From assembly GCA_963576725.1 (NCBI GenBank), contig OY755239.1, positions 56,701,453-56,765,452 on the forward strand: a DNA stretch of 64,000 nucleotides. Direction: 5' to 3'. Source of the stretch: Azorinus chamasolen (Eukaryota; Mollusca; Bivalvia; Cardiida; Solecurtidae). The translations under genes and the position numbers were made by a program. Under the pieces are notes generated by a model. That model did no database searches, was not told the DNA's origin, and saw nothing but the letters and a program-made list of their open reading frames with translations. Below, in pieces: positions 39,943-49,792 of this stretch; within the stretch, counting starts at the first letter, position 1, and each line of letters begins with the position of its first letter.

Positions 39943-40127
39943 GACCTTTCCTTCATATAAACGCCTTTTCATGCATCTGCAAACAGAGTAGACGGTTCAC
40001 ATAGGAGCCGTCTAATCAGGGTCTGCTCTGTTTGTCAATGGAATTTGATGGTTATTTCTTTAGTTTCTAAAATGGCTACAATGTTTTACCTTCCACATTT
40101 CATTATAACTATTTTGTCCATTGATAT
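39943..40127 (+). mobile_element. T1a with shortened left arm, 3' truncated
   Basis: GACCTTTCCTTCATATAAACG at the left. GAGTAGACGGTTCACATAGG lacks CCAGATCAGAC exactly as at 30965. The right end is replaced by another repeat after TTGTCCATTGATATT. Confidence 0.8.
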
Positions 40128-40129
40128 TT

Positions 40130-40590
40130 ATGGTCACATTACCTCAAAGTTCTAACCATTTTCGCCAAGGTTCAAAGGAAAATTCCAAACCGTTTCTGAG
40201 AGTTGACTCCAGACAGACAAAAAGATTAAGTGTTTGCCAAGCAAAGGACCGTAACTCTGCTGTTCCAAAATCGATATAAGTGACACTGAGAGGGCGGCAT
40301 TGCCTCATGGTACTAAATATTTACACAAAGTTTCATAGTATAACTCAAAATCGTTTCTAAGATATGGCTCCGGACAGACACATATGTTATACTTTCGCAA
40401 ACAAGGGGCCACATTTGTGGTCAATATATATATATTATATGATATTTGAAGAGCCGCTTGTCCTTTATACTACATAGTTTACTATATTCACACAGTTTCA
40501 TAGATGAATTCCTATCTGTTGATGAGAAATGGCTCCGGACAGACAATATGTGAAAAATGAAGAGTGACAGGCTTCAGCAACCTAATTTTC
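40130..40590. repeat. dispersed repeat with internal repeats
   Basis: CAAAGTTTCATAGTATAACTC and ATATGGCTCCGGACAGACA units recur inside (for example CACAGTTTCATAGATGAATTC and AATGGCTCCGGACAGACAA). It resembles bivalve dispersed repeats. Class unknown. Confidence 0.55.
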
Positions 40591-40593
40591 AAC

Positions 40594-40833
40594 TTAACCA
40601 TTTCCCTCAAATAAACGCATTTTCCTGCATTTGAAAACAGAGTAGACCCAGGCCAGACAGCTCATGCAGGAGCTGTCTGATCAGGGTCGGCCGGTTTGCT
40701 TATTAAATTTCATCCTGCTGTTCCTTCAGTATCTACATAGGAAAAAAGTATTTCATGTTTATGCTCTATTATATCGATTGTCAAAATGAATATTCATGAG
40801 GTATTGAAATATAAAATATAGAATATGGAAAGC
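40594..40833 (+). mobile_element. T1a element, diverged
   Basis: TTAACCATTTCCCTCAAATA at the left. The hairpin GACCCAGGCCAGACAGCTC / GGAGCTGTCTGATCAGGGTC has apex ATGCAG. The right end ATAGAATATGGAAAG is decayed. Confidence 0.8.
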
Positions 40834-41139
40834 CTTTTTTGACCATTTCCATCACAATGCCGCATTGTCCCACATTGAAAGGGAACTATAGATATTTTAG
40901 CGGTTTGCAAAGATCAATTTGATTGGTTGTTTGAAAATGTACAGTTACATGTGCAGTCCAAGCTGTATCAATATACAGCTCAAGCTTCATATTGCAGCTG
41001 AGGCTGCAAATAACAGCCCAAATTGTATCTAAATACAGCTCGAGTCCATTCTTTAGATCCAACCCTTTTAGTGTTTCATAATTATTCGTGGTGGTTCTTA
41101 CTGCATTCTCCTCAATGAGACCAGGGCATCAACCGATTT

Positions 41140-41375
41140 GCTGATTTATATTATTCCAAATTCCATTACCTACTGGATACTCATGGACAAAATAGTTAAT
41201 TGAAACACGCAGGGTGGAACAGTTTGCCTATTTTAGAAACTAGGGGGAAACATCTATCAAATACCATAAGCAAATATAGTAGACCTGGTCAGACAGCTCC
41301 TATAGGCGTTATCTGATTTGTGTCTACTCTGTTTGCCAATAAGGGAAAATGACTGAATATGAGGGAAAGGGTTAA
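41140..41375 (-). mobile_element. T1a TTAA MITE
   Basis: The body starts near TTATATTATTCCAAATTCC. The hairpin GACCTGGTCAGACAGCTCC has partner ATCTGATTTGTGTC. The right end is GAGGGAAAGGGTTAA. Confidence 0.8.
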
Positions 41376-41749
41376 GAGGCTGTGAGAGTCAGGGATTATA
41401 CTGGACAGTGTAAGCAATACTTTCCACGCGATGGGTTATGTTTGAAGGAAATTTTGTCGAGTCAAGCAAAATTTATTGGTAGGAAAATAAAGTAGAGATT
41501 GCAATGTATATTCGAATGTTATGTACATTTCTTTTGAATATTCGAATATACAAGTTGAGTGTTCGAATATCTGTTAATCTAATTACAATGACATTGTGAT
41601 TTAATATAAGCGTTTTAAACAATTTTAACTCCGAAAAACTATATTTGGCCGAACAGTGTAGATTCATATTATTTAGTAGTAACCTGTTCATGAGAGAACA
41701 GATGATCCAAGTATATATATATTTCTCCAATGAGTACTAGCTGCTCTCT
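41376..41749. other. gap with ATTCGAATA repeats
   Basis: ATTCGAAT-type words recur at 41510-41570. The left end of the integrase element should lie near here but no TACGGAAGCCC copy is visible. Confidence 0.45.
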
Positions 41750-42500
41750 ATAGAACTGCGAATCCCTTTGTGCATAGATGGCATATGTAGGTCCGGTTTC
41801 AGAAGCCTTGCATCTTCAAAGTCTTGGCAATATATATTCCTTGGCGATGCATACATTTCACAGCATATGTTCACATATTGTTGGTCAACCTTCTTGCCAA
41901 AGTTGTGAAACAGATCTGAAAACATATGACATGCAGTGGATTAACTTCTTCATATTCGTTACGGTCCTTTCTATCTTTAAAATAAAAAGTCCGCAAGTGT
42001 GTACCCTGGTATCTTAAAATCCCCCCCCCCCCCCCCAAAAAAAAAATATGTTCTATTCTTTGCTGGGAAACACCTTTTTTCATATACAAAACTCTTGAGA
42101 CCAGCCATACTGCCATTCTCATTGTACCGGAAAAACGATTGGAGTAGTGCTAGAGTTGATTTTTCAGTTCCTTTGTCATAACTGAGTATTTTAGAGGCGT
42201 TCTCAATGCTTCTAGATAATACATAGCAATAACAGCGGGGTCATTGTTACTCTGCGAAACCTCTTACCAAATTATTCTCCTGTTGTAACCATCGATAGCA
42301 CCATGAACACAAAAACCGTAAGATTTGAGCTTATCGTATCCATCAACACCCCATTGGGCCCCTTTTACCAAACGTCTCAACATGAATCGGTAACCGATGC
42401 ACTGGTCACTAATTTCAATTTCTTTTATATATATTTAATCCATAACAACATCATCAGGCGTGAATATGGACCGTCGTCGTACGTTGTTCCTTTTTAGCAT
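41750..42500 (-). pseudogene. decayed integrase-core transposase gene
   Basis: Read on the minus strand from about 42500 to 41750, several peptide blocks match the metazoan transposon-derived integrase-core (rve-like DDE) family in the right order. Block 1 (42405-42375) reads DQCIGYRFMLRRL. Block 2 (42353-42300) reads WGVDGYDKLKSYGFCVHG, then AIDGYNRRIIW. Block 3 (42280-42220) reads SNNDPAVIAMYYLEALR. After a frame change, block 4 reads DKGTEKSTLALLQSFFR, with the D-G-T-E part of the expected catalytic DxGTEN motif. VSQQRIE follows, then NPLHVICFQICF after the homopolymer at 42021-42046. An in-frame stop at 42284-42286 falls where the family has W-L-E-V. About 50 residues between blocks 1 and 2 appear to be missing. 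In intact relatives this domain would cut and join DNA. This copy cannot make a full protein. Family assignment is from memory of the motif pattern. The exact superfamily (IS3EU-like is my guess) is uncertain. Confidence 0.78.
42021..42046. repeat. C16 A10 homopolymer pair inside the pseudogene
   Basis: Sixteen C then ten A on the plus strand. On the coding strand this falls between the VSQQRIE block and the FKDRKD/NPLHV block, where coding sequence is expected. Confidence 0.9.
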
Positions 42501-43040
42501 TCTCTTTAGCTGAGCGATATTTTAATGTTATTTACTACCAATATTAATCTCTGGATAAGTAAATCCACTGTAAACGTATTGTATTATCAATTTTAGTCTC
42601 GTATTGGTACCCGTTTCCAGGATATTTGATGACACAACTGCTGTCACTGGTGACCTCTGGAGTATGATCAACCACGGAATTACCATCACATCATTCATCT
42701 GGAAACATAAGAAATACAAATGTATGCGCATGAAGTTTGGATCTATTTACTGTATACTCAAACGCAAAATAAACCGTACACTTCCAGTTTATGTGAAATA
42801 AACGACGGTTTAGCGATGAAGAAACTGTATCATCTGTCGTTACAAACATGCTTGTCTACTACTTGTTTATGTGTAAATCTCAAACATAAAGTGGTGGTAT
42901 GCTGAGCGACTTGGGATGAGACCACCGTAGTGAAATAATAGGGTGTGCGAAAGTATGCGAAAGTTACAGAGTAGTAGCGTAACGAGCCAAAATGCGAACC
43001 ATCGGCTGACGGAATGACTTGAAATAAATAAAAAGAATAT

Positions 43041-43060
43041 TTACTTACTGCAGTTGTCAT
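43041..43060 (-). other. possible first exon and splice donor of the transposase
   Basis: ATG at 43060-43058 followed by ACAACTGCA and GTAAGT, a good donor. The preceding 80 bases on the minus strand look like a 5' leader between the terminal repeats and the start. No downstream exon could be proved, so this is inference. Confidence 0.35.
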
Positions 43061-43141
43061 GTCGCTTTGAAATTACCCGCAAAATGAGCGCCTGTTGCCG
43101 TTCAAAATGGACGCTGGTTATTTCCCCTCTTCTTTTATATA

Positions 43142-43279
43142 TTACGCAAGCCATAATACATTACACGTAAAACGTAAGTCATTACATGTATACGCAAGAC
43201 GTAATACATAAAACGTAAGTCATTATACGCAAGACGTAATATATAAAAACAAGACAAATGTCCCTAATGGGCTTCCGTA
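43142..43279. repeat. terminus of the integrase element with subterminal repeats
   Basis: GGGCTTCCGTA at 43269-43279 is the inverse of the 14207 MITE start. Inside it lie repeats of ACGCAAGACGTAATA and CATAAAACGTAAGTCATTA (about 2.5 units), typical of transposase-binding subterminal arrays. Confidence 0.65.
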
Positions 43280-44599
43280 GACTACAGTGAAATGGAGCCT
43301 ATGTTTAATCATCTATACTCGTACACAATGACATGTTAAATTGTGAACTGTTAAATTGCACCAATGCATAGGAACCACTGGTGTTCACCGTGGACATACC
43401 TTTGATATACTGTTGGTAACATCCATTAGCATTGTATATTTTTTCTTGGATGAAGACATACATGTATGTAAATCGAAGCCAGTTTGTGGTATTATACCAG
43501 TAACAACGTTTGTGAATGTCAATTCCTGTTAACGACATAGCCACATTTAGCTATAACTGATGTTTTCACCAAAATACGCAACATTTGTAATCGTTTTTTA
43601 TTGGTAATTGGAATTCTTAATGAACGAATATGCCCCCTTGGTCTCTGAACTGGTTCACATGTCCCCTACCTTTCTTGGGTTAAACGGACTTTTATTATTC
43701 TCTATTCCCGTCTTATATTAGCGTTGAAGGTAGACCCTACCATGTTATTCGTGGCTTTTACTCGCCATTTATCTTTACTTTCTTGGAGCGTAGAAGTCAC
43801 ACGATGGTCACGTTACAGTAACTCATTTGCATTTAGTGGACGATCTGTCTAACTAGGGATCCTGTTATTTGTTGTTTTATTTTTGTTTTCGGAATGAAAC
43901 ATTTTATGAGCATCGCGACTTGTTCGCTGGTGATATGAAAGCATATAAGGACACAAATCGACCTTGTCGCATTTCACATGGAAAAGTGGTGCTAAATTAT
44001 AATGGGACTTTGAAATACTACAATTTGGGCATATTATCCTCTGGTCCTTGTGAGACACTCTCCGATTCCATATGATTGTTTCCTTAATGAACCCCAACTC
44101 CTTTGTATGGCATATGTAGCATTAAACAAGATCAGCTGTTTATTCACTTAACGCATATGAAATAGTGTAACAAACACTTAAGAAAATGATAACTTGACTG
44201 TACATTATAAACAAACATATATTACATTGTACACCTATTCGCCATCAAACAAAACAGTATTTGGTTATTATTATTATCATTGTTGAGCTTGGCATGTGTA
44301 ACATATATGATGCTCAAAGCAGACATTTGTTTGTCATGAAAATAAAACAGAACAAAGCGATTTGTACGGAACGACTTCATAGAAAATGAAAGTGAAGGTA
44401 AAGGTAAGGTTCTGTAATTTTTAAACTGACAAGTGTAAGCTCCAAAATTAATCACAACGTGAGCTGTGGGATCAATGGGGCGCTCTGTGAAGTAGATAAC
44501 GTTTTATTTGACGCACCGTGTAAATGGAATTAATTGAACAGTTCAGAGAATTTGTCTAACAAACAATCTATCTTGGTATTTCTGAAATGTAACAATTCT
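43280..44599. other. low-repeat gap with weak coding-like stretch
   Basis: An ORF at 43305-43544 (-) has no family signature. Its D-x-H and W-Y spacing faintly resembles the R3 repeat reading frame. No other element seen. Confidence 0.35.
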
Positions 44600-44820
44600 T
44601 TACTGTTTTCATACCATGGAAGCCTGTAATCACGCTAATTGAAGATGGTATTTACGAAATTAACACTTATGTCTTTTGACGCTTCTACTGTGGTGGTTTA
44701 CGACCTTGCAATTAAACTCCATTTCTGTGCTATAGTTAACCTTTGCCATAGCGCTGGGTAATTATTGTTACAGATGTAGTCGTTAAGGTTGATTTGAAAT
44801 AGAGAAGAACATCTCTAATA
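44600..44820. repeat. dispersed repeat R3, empty-site copy
   Basis: Aligns with 46740-46832 plus 47053-47215 over CATACCATGGAAGCC, CACGCTAATTGAAG, ACGCTTCTACTG and GTTGATTTGAAATAG. At the point where copy 2 carries a T3 it reads GAAATTAACACTT, uninterrupted. Confidence 0.75.
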
Positions 44821-45135
44821 CAATCACGAAATGAATAAACATGTGGGTCTAGCGTAGCAGGTGATTGCTTACCCTTTCACCGCCAATGTCGCATAAATGC
44901 GCCACGACAAATAGTGCAGTCCCAGATCAGACGCCGCCGTCTCAATCTATATTTCTATATCTGTTCTTTATTCCTTTGAAATTTGCATTTATTTATCTCA
45001 TCCCCTTATTGTACGGAATGATTTAACAAAAAATGGATTGCAGACGACAGGCTTAACGCAGTATGAAAATAATGCAGAAAACTCCTAAGATAGCTTTCTA
45101 CATAACTTTCGTCCAGCATTAAATTATCACCTGCC
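44800..45135. mobile_element. P1 element interrupted by T4
   Basis: CATCTCTAATACAATCACG is a P1-type left end. GCAGGTGATTGCTTA is cut by T4 and resumes CTTAACGCAGTATGAAAAT. The apex CAGAAAACTCCTAAGATAG / AGCTTTCTACATAAC is decayed, then CAGCATTAAATTATCACCTG. Confidence 0.75.
44868..45056 (+). mobile_element. T4 nested in a P1 hairpin arm
   Basis: Starts TTACCCTTTCACCGCC. The left arm GTCCCAGATCAGACGCCGCC is present but the right arm is lost. The body ATTCCTTTGAAATTTGC is T4. It ends in CAGACGACAGGCTTAA, lacking the final GGCGCCGAAAGGG. Confidence 0.8.
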
Positions 45136-45241
45136 TTAACCCTTTCCTTCATATAAACGTGTTTTCACGCATTTGCAAACATAGCAAAATCATTTCTCCA
45201 CCAAACCCTATGTTGCTACCACTCTTTAGAATCGTCTCTTT
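45136..45241. mobile_element. T1 left end joined to an H half
   Basis: TTAACCCTTTCCTTCATATA and GCATTTGCAAACATAGCA (T1), then directly TTTCTCCACCAAACCC to TAGAATCGTCTC (H left arm). Confidence 0.65.
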
Positions 45242-45312
45242 GTGCTGTTGTGAAGTACATATATTCTGAAAATGGGTGATCCTTCAAATGCATAAAAATA
45301 ATATTGCAGACT

Positions 45313-45450
45313 CATCATTTCTCCACCAAACCATATGTTGTCTCTTTGAGACGATTCTAAACAGTGGTACAATGTAACAACATAGGGTTTAGTGGAAAAA
45401 TAAAGAAGTTATTCTTGAACACGTTTTAAAATATGTATCTTATCTCTGTT
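45313..45450 (+). mobile_element. H element, left part deleted
   Basis: CATTTCTCCACCAAACCATA, apex TTGTCTCTTTGAGACG, then the right arm and AAAGAAGTTATTCTTGAAC through CTTATCTCTG. Confidence 0.75.
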
Positions 45451-45459
45451 AGGTTTAGT

Positions 45460-45593
45460 TTAAACCGATTCGATCAAACTGTTGAGGAACTATTGACCGG
45501 GTGTTAAAAACAGTTTTGATCCTTATGAGACGCCGAGTCACTCGGCTCTTAGCTGGATTTACAAACTCAGGTCAAGATTAGCGGCATAAAGAG
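45460..45593 (-). mobile_element. T5 fragment
   Basis: AGGAACTATTGACCGGGTG, hairpin ACAGTTTTGATCCTTATGAG / CTTAGCTGGATTTAC with apex GCCGAGTCACTCGGC, then CTCAGGTCAAGATTAGCGG. Confidence 0.65.
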
Positions 45594-45789
45594 TAGAGTA
45601 GAACCCTTCTAATGCGACCACTTAATGAATAAACATAGATGTCGTTATAAGCAGGTGATTGCTTAATGCAGGACAACAGTAATGCAGAAAGCTCCTCTAG
45701 GACCTTTGTCCTGTATTAAGCTACCACCTGCCTCTACCACCCAGAATTATACAACTTTTAGGAGGTCGCATTAGAGGAGTTTTACTGTA
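45594..45789. mobile_element. P1 TA-flanked MITE
   Basis: TAGAGTAGAACCCTTCTAATG and AGAGGAGTTTTACTGTA. The hairpin AATGCAGAAAGCTCC is followed by a shortened right arm. The arms GCAGGTGATTGCTTAATGC / TATTAAGCTACCACCTGCC are intact. Confidence 0.85.
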
Positions 45790-46719
45790 TTCTAGTTTAA
45801 ATTTATTTCCAAATTATTTATATTTACTTCACGTTCAGCTAAGTATTAGGTTGTCAATAAATATCGATATAAATGTAGTTCATTTTATCATCTCTGTTAC
45901 CGAGTATGTATAAGTACGAGCCGTATAAAATCAGGTTCTACAGTGTTTGAAACTCGTCAACATGTGCATTACTGTTTAATCGCACTTGCGTTATACGCAT
46001 TCTATTCTATTATTGTGTGTGAAATCTAGTATTACTAATTGATCAGATGTCACACTTTACCTTTTTCTGTTCTTTATTACATTTTGACAAAATCAAAAAG
46101 CAGCTGTCTTTTCTTGCGCATGCACTCATTACCAAAAAGATGATCAACTGTTGTTTCGGTCCTATCAAGGAACTATCTGGACTGCTAATGTTTGTTTTAG
46201 CTTCCCTTTCATACATTTTCTCATAGGGCGTTTTTACAGGAACCACACGCCAGTAACTGCTGCTATTATACGAAACACCTATGAATGAATGCAGTTAAAA
46301 CTACATTTCTTGATTGATGATACCCGGTAGTATAATTGTGTTTGAATCCAGTGTAGCCCGTTCACATCTTAGCCATCTGTCCAAACAATTGTTGTTTATT
46401 GTTTTATAACTAAGTATGGCCATAACACTATACGAGATCATCAAAGCAGAAAGTCTATTATCGAATAATATAAACATATTTTTCAGAAAAATGAAAGCGA
46501 TTTTACAGACCGACTTCAACGCGTCAGAACATGAATTTCGTTATGTTGGAAACGCATATTTAACAAACACAAATGATCTTTATTGTACACATAGGCAATT
46601 GCAAATTCCATGATTAAACATACTGCCGATTTATGAACTAGGTAGTCCTTGACATGGCATATACTGACATGACATATACTTACATCACACATACCGTAAT
46701 TTCAATCAATTTAGTAGTT
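45790..46719. other. unique gap
   Basis: No MITE and no recognisable exon. Several short minus-strand ORFs show no family match. Confidence 0.45.
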
Positions 46720-47215
46720 CAGAAAGTCTTGTTTACAAACCAATTATCGAGGTATTTCTGCAACGTGACTGTTTGGATACCATTGGACGCCCATGATCAC
46801 ACTAATTAGAGAGAGGTATTTGAGAAATTTAACCCTTTCCTCCATAAATACGCCTTTCTACGCCTCTGTAAAAGTCGCTTTATGAAACCATTGTGATAAG
46901 TAGAGCATTTGCTCCTATAGGAGCAAATGTTCTATTTATCACAATGGTTTCAAACTACAAAATTCTAAAGTTTTCCTTTTCTCTACTTAATGCTCCTTTT
47001 CGGTAGATTCATTCAAAGAGGTTGTGTCTAAATATAGCATATGAAGGAAAGGGTTAACAAAAATCTCGTTTGTCGCTTCTACGGGAAACGGGTTATGTCC
47101 GTTTCATGTGTAAATTGCAGTAAACTTCCATTCTTGTACCATGGCTCACCTTTGCAGACGTGTCGGTCATTGACTGTAATAACCGCAGTAGTGAATGTTG
47201 ATTTGAAATAGGTTA
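46720..47215. repeat. dispersed repeat R3, copy carrying T3
   Basis: Matches 44600-44820 on both sides of a T3 insertion. The minus strand of the right part keeps an open frame of about 35 codons that is broken in the other copy. Function unknown. Confidence 0.7.
46829..47056 (+). mobile_element. T3 TTAA MITE with matching empty site
   Basis: TTAACCCTTTCCTCCATAAAT to GGAAAGGGTTAA. Hairpin GAAACCATTGTGATAAGTAG / CTATTTATCACAATGGTTTC with apex GCTCCTATAGGAGC. The host reads GAAATT-TTAA-element-TTAA-CAAAAATC. Confidence 0.95.
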
Positions 47216-47220
47216 ACGCC

Positions 47221-47470
47221 TCAACCCATTCCCTCATATAAACGCATTTTCGCGCATTTGCAAACATAGTAGACCCAGATCAGACGGCTCCTATAGGAGC
47301 CCTCTGATCAGGGTCTGCTCTGTTTGCTAAGGGAATTCGATAGACATGTTTCTGTAGTTTCTGAAATGGCTACAATAGTTCACTTTCCATACTTCGTTAG
47401 AACTATTTGGCCCGTGTATGTTTAGTAGGTATTGAAATTTTGAATAAATATAGAACAGTGAAAGAGTTAA
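47221..47470 (+). mobile_element. T1a TTAA MITE
   Basis: TCAACCCATTCCCTCATATA to GTGAAAGAGTTAA. The hairpin GACCCAGATCAGACGGCTCC / GGAGCCCTCTGATCAGGGTC has apex TATA. The full T1a body is present. Confidence 0.9.
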
Positions 47471-47729
47471 AGGCTTAGACCAAACTATGGCATCGCTGAA
47501 ACATATCAGTGCAAAAGCCACAGTAAAGTCTGAAAATCTCAAACGTCTTAAGTATAGCCGGATTACTTTATTCTCTCGAAGATAGGAAACACGCCAGATG
47601 AATAAACATGTCATTACTTGAATTTATTGATAAACAAATAGACCCAACGTCAGATTGGAAACGCCTCATAAAAACCCACACCTACACCTGAAGCACAGAA
47701 CCGTACATTGTCTGTCCGTTTCTAAATAA

Positions 47730-48030
47730 TAAAAAAAGTACCTAGTTATAGACTACTTTCAGTCCGAAGGACTGCTCAGCCGACTGTACATTTACTCGCC
47801 TGGTCATTGAGTCAATTGCCTACAATATTGAGCACTGCTAACATGTAGCGCAATCATGCAGCTGCAGTACCGGCTAATAACCTCCACAGGTACTAATTTT
47901 AACACCATGGTGGAGAGAATGTGCGGGTAGGAGACACTGAAAAGCATCTCTGAATTTTCGGGAGGGATCGGAATTTGAACCCCGGACCTCCGGATTGGTA
48001 GTCAAACGCTTTACCACTAGACCACCGCAC
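47730..48030 (-). mobile_element. tRNA-derived SINE
   Basis: On the minus strand, GTGCGGTGGTCTAGTGG (A-box region) and GGTTCAAATTCC (B box, 47981-47970) occur at tRNA spacing within about 72 bases. The anticodon arm is degenerate (loop CTACCAA, ACC at the anticodon place). A non-tRNA tail of over 200 bases follows, including GACTCAATGACCAGGCGAG and CAGTCCTTCGGACTG. Confidence 0.75.
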
Positions 48031-48069
48031 ATCAATAAAAGCAATAACTATTTACTACAATCGCTACAA

Positions 48070-48305
48070 AGCCTTTGTTTAGCCCCTTTGCAAACATAGT
48101 AGACCGAGATCAGACGACTCCGATAGGAACCGTCTGACCACGGTCTGCTGTGTTTGCTTGTTGAATTATATGAATCTGAAATTACAGTTTCTTCTGCTGT
48201 TGCCAAACGTTCAGGTTTTCTTATATCAATCTGACTAGTCAGCTAATATATACTCATGATGTCATTATCTATTACACAAATATTCATTAAATTTAGGGAA
48301 AGTGA
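48070..48305 (+). mobile_element. T1b element, ends eroded
   Basis: AGACCGAGATCAGACGACTCC pairs with GGAACCGTCTGACCACGGTC, in which the G/C change in GACC(G)/(C)GGTC is mirrored. The body is ACTCATGATGTCATTATC. Confidence 0.78.
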
Positions 48306-48770
48306 AGAGGCGCCATCCTTAAAATCCTGAAATGTTGCAAATTAAAAGATGTCTGTATGTTTTATTAATATGGACCGATATGTCTTATCAAGGGCAATAG
48401 GAAGCACATCGTGAATGTTTACCAATTCCTGAAACAGATGTTTCCCTATCTGTTCAATTTAACTTTTATTTACAAATCTTAAATCATTCGAACCACACCC
48501 CCAGATAAATTGTTTATTTTTCCGATAACACTTGCTAAGTAACCAGTATGTAAACAAGTTATTGTTTTGGCAATGCATATCGATATCGTCTTATTACACT
48601 TCTGTTTGTTTAATGTATAGAACCACATGCCCATGCATGTGGAAGAGACTGGGATTAGGAAGCAATTATTCATATCAGTATGCACTGTCTAAGAATCCCT
48701 GACTTGTGTCTACACATTGCGTAGTTGAAGAACATCTCCCAGCACTTGTTCATTTACTCCATGAATATTC
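48306..48770. other. unique gap
   Basis: No element or gene recognised. Confidence 0.45.
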
Positions 48771-48972
48771 AAGAGCTACAGATAAAAGATGCGTATCCAA
48801 ATACTAAAATAGTCATTTCTCCATCAAACCCTACACCGTGGCTACTACTTAGACTCGTCTCTTTGAGACAATTCTAAAGAGTGGTCACAGTATAGGGTTT
48901 AGCTGAGAAATAAAGGGATTATTCTTGAAAATGTTTAAATTTATGCTTCATTTCTAGACCTGGACCTTTGTG
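48771..48972 (+). mobile_element. H element
   Basis: AAGAGCTACAGATAAAAGATG at the left. The apex is GTCTCTTTGAGAC. The left arm is diverged (GTGGCTACTACTTAGACTC) but the right arm is standard. Confidence 0.8.
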
Positions 48973-49057
48973 TTCATATCAGAAAAATGTCTGAATGTGG
49001 AATATCTTAATGTGTTCAATGGTACACGATCAAGAGAAATGTTGGTCAGGTCAAAAG

Positions 49058-49126
49058 CTGTAGAATCAGACCTATAAACAAACGGAGCAGACCTTAATCA
49101 GATGGCACATACGTGAGTCATCTGGT
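49058..49126 (-). mobile_element. T1b hairpin fragment
   Basis: GTAGAATCAGACCTATAAAC then GACCTTAATCAGATGGC and GAGTCATCTGGTCTG. Confidence 0.55.
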
Positions 49127-49129
49127 CTG

Positions 49130-49300
49130 ATAGGTTCTGTCTTCAGCGACCATTCATTTATTGAACACATGTGGTTGCTTATTGCAGGGAAAAGTAATAC
49201 AGAAAGATCCTTTCTGCATTACATTTGACCCGCATTAAGCAACCGCATGCCTTATATGCCCATAATTATACATCTGTCGCTTAAGACAGGTTCTACTATA
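49130..49300. mobile_element. P3 element, left end trimmed
   Basis: TAGGTTCTGTCTTCAGCGACC at the left and AAGACAGGTTCTACTATA at the right. Hairpin AATACAGAAAGATCC / TTTCTGCATTACA is shortened. Confidence 0.7.
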
Positions 49301-49608
49301 CATATCTGTCGAATAAATGGTTATACTATGTCATCAACAAGTGGCTTTCTGGGAAGGACAGTTTGAAGTGCTGATATACTAGTACATAATATATTAATAA
49401 AATATGCCATATTTGGATGCCTGCCTCATTACGTAGTCAATGTACAATGTACCGGCGACACTTTCACACTGCCCAAATATAATATATACCCCGGGTAATA
49501 CCTTCACATATTGTTTACCACACAAACATGGAAAACACATGAAATCTCATTTCAAGTCGGACACATGTTTGTATGAATCGCGCAACTTTTGTTGATTGGA
49601 GAACAGTG
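49301..49608. other. unique gap
   Basis: No element or gene recognised. Confidence 0.4.
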
Positions 49609-49792
49609 TACGGTGAAACCTCTCTAATTTTGTATAAATATCGGTCTTGGCGACATGTCGCAGTTTAATGCAGGACGAAAGTCTTCGAGACAGGTGGCAG
49701 CCTAATGCAGGGTGAAAGTCATGTAAAAGCTAGTACAGCAGCCACCTGCCTTCTTCTTTACTAGAATTCCGGTTTAGAGGGGGTTTACTTGT
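49609..49792. mobile_element. P4 element with tandem arm duplication
   Basis: TACGGTGAAACCTCTC at the left and AGAGGGGGTTTACTTG at the right. A segment with CAGTTTAATGCAGGACGAAAG is followed by a second version, CAGCCTAATGCAGGGTGAAAG. The apex is lost. Confidence 0.72.

Noticed and set aside
42604..42801. Exon-like minus-strand stretch preceded by a TTTCCAG acceptor at about 42700
   Set aside because: It could belong to the integrase gene, but its translation does not match the expected N-terminal region, so I did not call it an exon.
47958..48030. Functional tRNA gene
   Set aside because: The anticodon stem and acceptor stem do not pair properly, and a SINE-like body continues past the tRNA part.
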